From Atriophallophorus winterbourni (lineage: Eukaryota; Platyhelminthes; Trematoda; Plagiorchiida; Microphallidae), in NCBI GenBank assembly GCA_013407085.1, contig JACCGJ010001700.1, positions 1 to 64,000 on the forward strand: DNA of 64,000 nucleotides. The letters are read 5' to 3'. The number at the start of each line of letters is the position of its first letter. The stretch's first letter is position 1. Of the stretch, positions 35,220 through 43,800 are shown in pieces. The notes under the pieces were generated by a model, which saw nothing but the letters and a program-made list of their open reading frames with translations, was not told the origin of the DNA and did not search any database. The position numbers and the translations under genes were made by a program.

Positions 35220-35430
35220 CTACTTTGGCATGTAGTAAATTTTCCGGATTTTTAATTTTCGGCATTTCAACAAATTTAATTGGCGTTTTACAAAACCATG
35301 AGGATAGCCACGGTCTATAAGATATCCGACGCTCTCTTGATTAAGTTTCCGTTGTCCATCATCGCAATTACTCGGTTTCATGTGATTGATCCAGGATGAG
35401 GCCAATCGCATCCATGTGGAATGGTTTGAG
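35220..35430 (-). mobile_element. PLE linker fragment
   Basis: Minus strand 35411-35220 reads LNQESVGYLIDRGYPHGFVKRQL, the PLE segment between RT and the GIY-YIG domain (compare QRLMDHGYPKSFVK at 28100). Isolated and decayed. Confidence 0.65.
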
Positions 35431-36220
35431 GTAGACTAAAGTCCTAATTTTACCACCGAACATTTGTGTCAAACATTCTGAAATCAGAAATGCTCCAATT
35501 CTGATTTCAAATTCCTTCTAGTAACTTTAAAATGCGGATCACTTTTTCTAATGACTAATGAATTACCCACAATCTTTGCTAAATATCACCTAAGAAAGAG
35601 GCCCTAGATTCAAAATACTCTATCTGTATATGGTATCAAGGAGATAACTTGATGACAATCTGCTAGACCAGTTTCTTAAAACTTTGCGATCGAAAAGGCA
35701 ACGATAATCTTTCGTCTAGTTTGGTTTAGGTAAGCGGTATGTATGGCTTGTATTCTCAAACCAGCCAGCAAGAGGATAGAACAATTAATACAGAACATTT
35801 ACCAGTTTGTCAGAATCGCTATCGTCACTAACTCAACAAACATTTGGCATATTCATTCAGTCCGGTAGAATCAAGACTTAACTTATCGTTTCTCAAAAAA
35901 GATGACACCGTTATAGGTGCAGGGGTTATCATATCTCCAGCGTTGCGACAATAACAACACATTTCCACAAAAACGACTGGGTCAAAGATACACAGGCAGC
36001 TAATATGCTACTAAAAATTGCTCAATAGCTAAGTGGAATAATAACACGACTATAAAGACGTCATATGCTGGATTTTGTATCCGAGAACGCAACCTATAGG
36101 CGAGAAATCGGAACACCTAGGAAAGACGCATGCACACTGACATAAGTTTCATGCTTCGTGCATGCGCTCGGAGGAGGCAATATGATCAAAGTCAATGGGA
36201 TTGAAACGGTGAAAGAATTG
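35431..36220. other. No recognisable feature
   Basis: No motif, splice-bounded exon or internal repeat found. Confidence 0.45.
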
Positions 36221-36224
36221 AACG

Positions 36225-36560
36225 TTGAAACTGAGAATTGAAGAAATGCATCGTCTACAGGTCTTCGACAATCGCTGTCTCTGTACAACCGGACATGCAA
36301 CGCAACTATCCGCAATAAAATCTATGGTAGAGAAGATATCGAAAAACAACTTAACATGCATGAACCTCACGCAATGCAAATGGGAAACCATCGTTTTCCT
36401 AACACGGTTTTGTTTGGTATTCATGACTCGCAATGGCATGGCTTGGCTCAAGCAGATGAAGGCTTTGCCTGTTAGGCTAGCTGCAGCTGGGCGACCCACC
36501 TCCAAGTTTGCGGTCCAAGAGATCAAAATTCACAGTGGCTTGTTACCCTTGGTGATGTAT
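36225..36560 (+). mobile_element. Second RTE-like LINE family, C-terminal fragment
   Basis: The reading RIEEMHRLQVFDNRCL is the characteristic block downstream of RT in a trematode RTE-like family. The following sequence loses the family pattern, although the frame stays open to 36746 by chance or decay. Confidence 0.6.
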
Positions 36561-37198
36561 CTCAAAATCGTACTTATTAGCGGTCTTGCTGCAGACCGCT
36601 TCTTGGAGTGCTCGATCAATCTTGTCTGTCGTGAAGTAAAGTGGCGAGGAATGCTTGTTATGAAGCGTGACAGTGAACTCCGCAAGGAAGCTGTCATGCT
36701 GAGGTCGCTTCACTCGTTCACAACACTTGCTACACCGCACGTCTGATTCGAGCAGTACACGCCTCATCCCACGGTGTCTTCCACAGGTTCAGCGGGCTTC
36801 AAGTCACACTCTTCGCCATGTTTTTTAGGATTCTCAACACCACAAGTTTGTAAGGCATTGAAGCACTTGGTAATTGCTACCGGTGTAATGCTGTCTATAA
36901 TAATGATGAAATTTCTTTAGAGTTCAGTCCCATTCCTTTCGCTTTTAGTCGAGAGTAAAATCATTATCCGTCAGTTGGATTATATTTTAAAAGAAACTGG
37001 GAAAGAAACGGCATTTTCGCTCCCTCCGGGTGGGACGTCATTTTTCAATTAGCGAACAATTACAAACAACGTGGATTAGTTAGCACACTGAGCTATTGCG
37101 AAATTTTCAACGCGTTAAAATTTATCTATATGAGTATAAAAATCCCTGAAAAAGATGAGAATATAAAAAAAATGATGATGAAGCGGCAACGAAGCGAT
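36561..37198. other. No recognisable feature; 3' flank of the SLC10 gene
   Basis: Sequence downstream of the SLC10 stop codon (the gene is on the minus strand). An AATAAA-like polyadenylation signal cannot be picked with confidence. There are A-rich stretches at 37135-37175 on the plus strand. Confidence 0.4.
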
Positions 37199-37866
37199 TT
37201 AAATCCGGGTGGCGGGGACAGGAGGATGCAACAATCCGTCAACTACATCCATGGTTTGTCTGTTCGCGGGGAAGCTTTTGTCGTCCTCTTTCGACGCCCT
37301 GGATACCTCCCCACGAGGTCGATCAGAGCAGCATCGTCGTTTGATGGTCAATCCGAGCAAGATGAAATAAAGCGGGACCGGGGTGAATATCGACACGGTG
37401 ATAGGCATGACCGCGCCGAGATCACCTGCGGGTTGCGGCATGGAATACAGCAGCACCAAGATCGCTGCCCCGACATTTTGAATCCCCGTTTCCAAAGCCA
37501 CCGTGATGATCACAGCACGAGGTTGACGAAGAGCGAATGCGGCCAACGCAGCCAACGAGAAACCGATCCACGGAAGCAGCGCACCGGTAGGCATGACGAT
37601 GGGATAGGTGCCGATCAGTCGGAATATGGACCAATTCGCGTAGATTCCGAAGGTGAGGAAAAATAGGATGAAGAATATGAACATTGGTCGGGTCAGTTTG
37701 GTCAGGAATTTGGCAATTTGCGGCTTCCAAATACGGAAACCGAGTCCGGCGATGGCGGGCAGAGAGATTTGTAACAATTGCAAACAAATGTTCCCGTAGG
37801 GGATTTGCACACGATTGACATCGATGAAAAATCGGCCAAAGATGAACAACAGAAGTGGCATCATAA
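37199..37866 (-). CDS. SLC10 exon 3: C-terminal helices and tail
   Basis: It begins with two bases that complete a Phe codon and continues MMPLLLFIFG. Helices include ICLQLLQISLPAIAGLG, MFIFFILFFLTFGIYA and LPWIGFSLAALAAFAL. The sodium-site motif ETGIQN is followed by the last helix pair and a charged ~45-residue cytosolic tail (KRRCCSDRPRG and so on) with the stop at 37199-37201. Confidence 0.92.
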
Positions 37867-40800
37867 CTGCGAAAAAACACGTGAATCAAAGAATTAGTAT
37901 TGAGAGAAAACTACAGCGGCATGTATTGATTTCTAGATCAAACCGGTTACAAATCGGTTCTATAGGACTACCTTATCGTACTCCATATCACTGTAACATA
38001 AGTTAGAGAACAAATCAAAACGAAAATCACACGCAGTGAAAATACAAAAAAACAAGCCGTTTTCAAGTGCACTTGCCCGCATTAACTTTTAAGCGTACAC
38101 TGACCTTCTTTTCGCTTTTCATGTTGGCATGCGTTGGTGATTTGTGGGAGAAGACATTAAAATGGGACGATCGTCGTGTTTCGATCGAATGGTCCCTCGA
38201 TGAAAAAAGAAACTTTCCGGGGAAGATGAAAACGTTGATGTCCTCAAAGACAAGGGATACGAAATCGTGCAGTAATACTCACCCAAGTGAGCAACGGGTG
38301 TGTAATCATGCCGCACTTCGGTGCTGTGCTGCTGACACCATGCAAAATTTATTTGTCATCGCTAGTGAGCTGTATGCGGCAACACGGTAGAACCACATTG
38401 CCATTTCTATTTTGATTTCTCATACGTCTTGATCTAGGCAACCTGACAGTATCTTAGCCCACTTGCAGTTTGGGATTTTGTGGCACTTTGCCTCGATCAG
38501 ACTTTAGGTTTCATACAGACGCTATGCTGAAAGTGCGCAATAACCAAGAATCCATTTGTTTCACCATTGATAAGATGCTTCTAAACCCGCGCGAAGCCTT
38601 CTTCATTTTATAACACGTAACTTGGTTTGGGTTTCATTATTTATCCACTGCGAGTATCTATCAGAACTAGTGTTGAGAACACAAACTCACAAGCAGTTTC
38701 GATTTGGAAACAACTGAGCGCCTGGAGTTCACAAGCAGTTGTGGCAGTGCCAGCGATAGGATTCACTTGTTGTTTACTTTACTTTTTACTTTTGTGCGAC
38801 TATCTCCTCCTGGAGGACGAGTCGGCTTCAATGAATGTTCTTGGGAATTTGTATACAAAGCGGCGTACCCAGCATCACTCGGCGTTTGTTCAAGTCAGCT
38901 TCTATAGCCATTGCACAACCAAAGGCAGCAGGGAGTTGCCAGAAAGAGGTGGTGTGCACCAACTAACCGTCTGCCAGACTCTGCTCCAGAATTTTCCTCA
39001 CGGTTTTTTCGCGAAGCCTTTCCCGAAATCGTTTATCCCGCAAGGCAGCGGAGGTTTAAAATCAGGTTTTTTCTTTCTTTAGATGAAATGCCCTCCAAGG
39101 CTAACGAGCTCCATCTGCCCGAAGCAAACTGGTTTTCAGGCGCCAGTCACTCGCCCTCACCCCTTCTCCTGTTGGTAGAAGCAGTTCCGCCGGGCTCGGG
39201 GAGCCACTCATGCTGGCCAGAAGCTGGACTTGGTTGTCAGAGGCTGTTTGTGACGTGCGCCATATGGGAGAATTTTATAGACGGTGGGAGCTTATCCCCA
39301 ATGCCACCTCCGGCTATCACAAACTATGGCCCACTTTTGTCGAAATCTACCATGGATGTCATCATCATCATGAAGCACAATTCAAGAGCCAGACAAACTG
39401 CTAAGCAATAGGAAGCAGGCAAGCGGAATATGCCAAAGCAAATGCGCAAAAAGCAGCTTGATTTTTGTAGTTTCACTGCATGCGATATTTTTGTTTTTTG
39501 TTCGTCAGATGTAATATAATAATGGGATAATAATAGTATACAGGAGAAAAGATTATGAAACACATAATAAAATACACTGGCGCCACTAACTTCGGTTTGC
39601 AGCCATATCGCGTAAGGTTTCCAGCCAACTATTAAATGGAGCATGCAAACGAATACGCCAAACTAAGCCTAGCGCTACGGTGAGTTTCTTCATATCAACG
39701 CGCCAAGTCATGGACTGGCCACCCGGTCGTTTCTCCCAGCTTCTGACAGGCTCTGCGAATAAGGCGCGGTATGGTAAATGTCTAGACCTGGGCAACCTGA
39801 CAGTATCTTAGCCCACGTGCAGTCTCTGACTGTACGGCACTTTGCCTGGATCAGGCTTGTGCTTTCATACATACATACAAATGGTGAGGAGGCATTCTTA
39901 AAACAAGTCCCAACCATGGATGTACATCACAAGCGCATGATGGTTTCGCGCTCCGCACCTTTTAGAATGACTAAACAGTCCGATTCGAGTGACAAACTCT
40001 CCCGCGGCGGTCACAGCGTAGGCAGTACTCGGTTGATCGACGGAGTCAATGCCGAGAGATTTCATATCACTTTTGCAAACATCCTTGTAGCGCAAGTGCG
40101 GTCTGTCCTGATTTCGAATCACTATAGAGTAAATCTTTTGGACTACGACCATTTTCCAGTACGAAGGTAGCTCTCTTGTTGTAGGGTCAACATGTTCTGT
40201 AGACCCGCTTTTAAAGGCACAGCACCATTCGTTACTTTGTTCATCCATGATACGTTCAGGCGGATGCTTCGTAAACGTAAAGCATTTAGCTTCCGTTTGT
40301 GTGCTAAGTGGATGGTCCCGAGGAAGCTTCGCCAGAGCGCTCGGCAGCTTGACGGTTAGAAAATCAGCTTGTGTAATCGCAAGAGTAGTGGCAAGGAAAG
40401 CTTAAAATGACGCGACAGTAAAATTTCGGGGGTGTGAGCAACGCATTCAGTGCGTCTGTGATCTGTCTTCCACATATACCGCAGCTATTTAGATGTATTT
40501 AGAATTTTAACGCGTTACGCGTTCAATACTTGCTGCCGGTGTATTGCTGTCTAACTAAATGCAACTGCACGACTCACGAGATGGCAGCGTGATAAGATAT
40601 GAAAGCACAAGCCTGATCCAGGCAAAGTGCCGCACAGTCAGAAACTGGGATGGGATGAAAAAGATGACCAAATGTAAGGAATGACAAGTTGGCAACAAGT
40701 TTATGGGATCGCGCGCATGTTGAATCGACAGAAAAGTAAAAAAACGCACAAGCCTGATCCAGGCAAAGTGCCGTACAGTCACAGACTGCACGTGGGCTAA

Positions 40801-43800
40801 GATACTGTCAGGTTGCCCAGGCCTAGACAGATATGAGAAAGAAAATAGAAATGGTAGTGAGTCTCCAGCCTGTTTCAGCATGCAACTCACCACTGACGGC
40901 TAATCAATTTAGCACGGTGTTAGCCGCACAGCACATAAGTACTGTACGATTGCACATCCATGCAACAAAATGTAAGGAATGACAAGTTGACAACGAGTTT
41001 ATGAGATCGCGCATGTGAATAGAAATGAAAAATGATTTGTCCGTTACAGATCGCGAGTTTCCTTAATAAAACGTTGAAGAAATAGGCGGCTTTCGTAGCA
41101 CAACCAAGCGCGTCAGTATGCGTTGAATCATAAGCCGGACAAAGTGACGCATTTGTAGACTGGATACGGATTAAGATACTCGCAGGTTATTCAAACTTAA
41201 ACAGCAACAGGTAAACAGTGAGGATTTATCCTCAGATTCGCAAATAAATGGGTTTAGCAAAGTCAGTACGGCGTTCGAATGTCAGGTCACGGATACGCAT
41301 ACCTGATGAGCGGCAATAACCGCGAAACCGGTCGTGTGCTTCCGTCCTGCTCTTCGAACGTCATATACTATTTATTAATAAAAATCTGATTATAAACAAA
41401 AACGTCCAACATATATTCCAAACAGTTACCAGTGCTGCATTGCACCGACTGTGGGACTTAGATTAGTCCCCACACAAAAGCTGAATTTCAATTTGCAAAT
41501 GAGGATTTATCGTCGAATTCGCAATAAAAACACTTAACCGGTAGCAGATTATGCACAGAAACACTCGAACAGGGTGCCTACACCTGCCACGTCAAGCGAG
41601 TGAAGTGGTTTAAGCTTTCTTGCAGCTGTCCACGTCATACAATGGCACACAATTACTGCGACCGCTACCACTACGAGTTTGACGGAACAAAATTCATACT
41701 CACAAAGCGCGGAGAATGAGCTGATGAAGGTCATCACGATGCTCAAGTTGATGTCGCCTCCCAGCATCAGGGACCAAGCGTTACTTGCTCCTCCACCAGG
41801 AGAACAACCGATTGTAAGTAAACCGAAACCGAATTCCGAGCGAATCGGAACAAAATAGGCAATTGTGAAGGCGACCTGTAAACAGCGATTGGGGAAGAAG
41901 CGTGAAAGCGCGTTTACGAAAGATCTAGCGTGTGATCAAGGTCAAAAGACTGATCAATGAACGAAAAAGATACAGACCAAGAACAGTTTGTGACGCCGAA
42001 TGATGTTCATATTATTCCTAAGTCAAATCGACTACGGGGCAAGTACTATGCATTAGATTCCCTCACTGATCATGATTCGCCACGAAATGTATAAAAATGA
42101 GCAAGATGATTTAGCATAGCTTGTACATTGAATAGTAATAAGAATAAGAATACAATGAACAAAACCGTTATTATCGATATAACTATTGCATAATTAAAGT
42201 TGCCAAATAAAAGACACAACGAAGGGGGCGATTACAGAACAACCGAACACAGCTGAAGAACTGTTTGTCCAGATATGGGCTATATGCATATATAGGCAAA
42301 GTTTTTGTATGGTATGTATGATGTATGAATGCACAAGCCTGATCCAGACAAAGTGCCGCACAGTCAGAGACTGCACGTGGGCTAAGATACTGTCAGGTTG
42401 CCCAGGCCTAGACAGATATGAGGAAGAAAAAAGAACAGGAAATGGGAGTGACTCCAGTCTGTTTCAGCATGCAGCTCACTACCTCTGGGCAATCAATTTA
42501 GCACGGTGTTAGCCGCACAGCACAAGTACTGCACGATTGCACATCCGTGCATAAAGTTTTTGTAACTTTTACTCTGTTGGCAAAACAGACGTTGCGATCA
42601 CCGAAAGCAAGAATAGTATTCATTATGACAATCACTTGGATCAATGAAACGATTACTAATTTATTGAAGATAGGCTAGGAGTCATAATGAAGGAAAGAAA
42701 TTTGTATGCAAAACTGCTGAAATGGTCTATCACTTCAAATAAATAAACAGTAATTACAAGCGTTCTCTTCGGAGAATACTTTGCGACCGGTTTCACGATG
42801 TTTGCTAGCAAAACCATTTATCAACCACATTCACACGCTTCAACATTCAAGGTGTGTTGACCATTCCTCAACTGTTCCAAGCCACCCGGGAAACTAAACA
42901 CCCCCAACAAGCAATGCAAGCTTGGCGAACATCATCTGAACACATCCGAAGCTACAAGTATGCTGTTCTATATTTAAACAATCGTACTTTCCCTAGCGTA
43001 GAACCGGTCAGGGTAGGTGTGATGGAAAAATATGTAAATACGAACACTTTTCAACTCTCATCATCATCACCACCACAAGTTTAAAGCGATAAAAAGTGGA
43101 AGGCGTCACAAAGCAGTAAAATCAGATAAGCAAACACGTAAAATGAAAACGGGCAATCGAAATATGCGCAAGCGCAAAAACAAATAGTTTGTGTTTGAAT
43201 ATGCACTACAGGCGATTAGAAATTTTGGTTTGCAGCCATATTGTGTGAGGCTCCCAACCATCTGTTAGGTGGATCAACTGGTACCCGGGTAAGCGAATAC
43301 GTTTTACGAAGCCCAGCGTTACAGTGGACCTCTTTATCCAAGGGCGCCTAGTCTTCTTTCCGGTTTATTGTAATCACTTGAGCATTGAGTGCTAACGTGA
43401 GTAGACAGATTTGACAGGGTCAGTCCTATTCAGCATAGTATTTTAAAAAATTGTTCGTTGAAAGAGTGCTGTAATTTGAATACGTAATAATGTGTTGCTC
43501 ACATCCCTCGCACTGAATACAGAGTGAGGTAAAATCACTATTAGAGATAGTGAAAAATAGGCTCGAGGTCAAATGAAGTGTCGCATAATAGCAACGATAC
43601 AGTGTTTGCGTACATCATAGCGGATTTTAGGACTAGAAGGTACAATTGCGAGTGATTATGTGGTTTATTACAGGGTTTTACACTAACTAAGTCTTTGAAT
43701 TGCTCGTGCTGGCCAAAACATTATCCATAATTTTCATGCGTAGTGACTGCATATTTCGAATTCAATTTCATCAACCACGTATATGATATATTTTTTCGGG

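Noticed and set aside
36225..36746. 173-codon plus-strand frame as a host gene
   Set aside because: Its start is an RTE-like LINE motif and the remainder has no recognisable domain. The simplest reading is a decayed LINE.
37130..37666. 178-codon plus-strand frame over 37.1-37.7 kb
   Set aside because: It lies antisense to SLC10 exon 3, whose minus-strand reading has clear family motifs. The plus frame is a shadow.
38627..39411. Overlapping plus-strand frames of 150-166 codons
   Set aside because: They fall in a multi-copy repeat whose minus-strand neighbour encodes an RTE-like C-terminus, and the readings show no domain and change frame between copies.
41255..41290. RNA polymerase III A-box/B-box-like words (tagcaaagtcagta, gttcgaa) upstream of the 41.3-kb hammerhead
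   Set aside because: Both deviate from consensus at key positions. Similar ribozyme satellites in schistosomes have such boxes, but I cannot support it from this single copy.
42783..42830. ACCGGTTTC with flanking bases resembling the 3' half of a hammerhead on the minus strand
   Set aside because: GAAACCGGTCGC is present, but no CTGANGA core lies at the right distance upstream. At best it is a half-motif.
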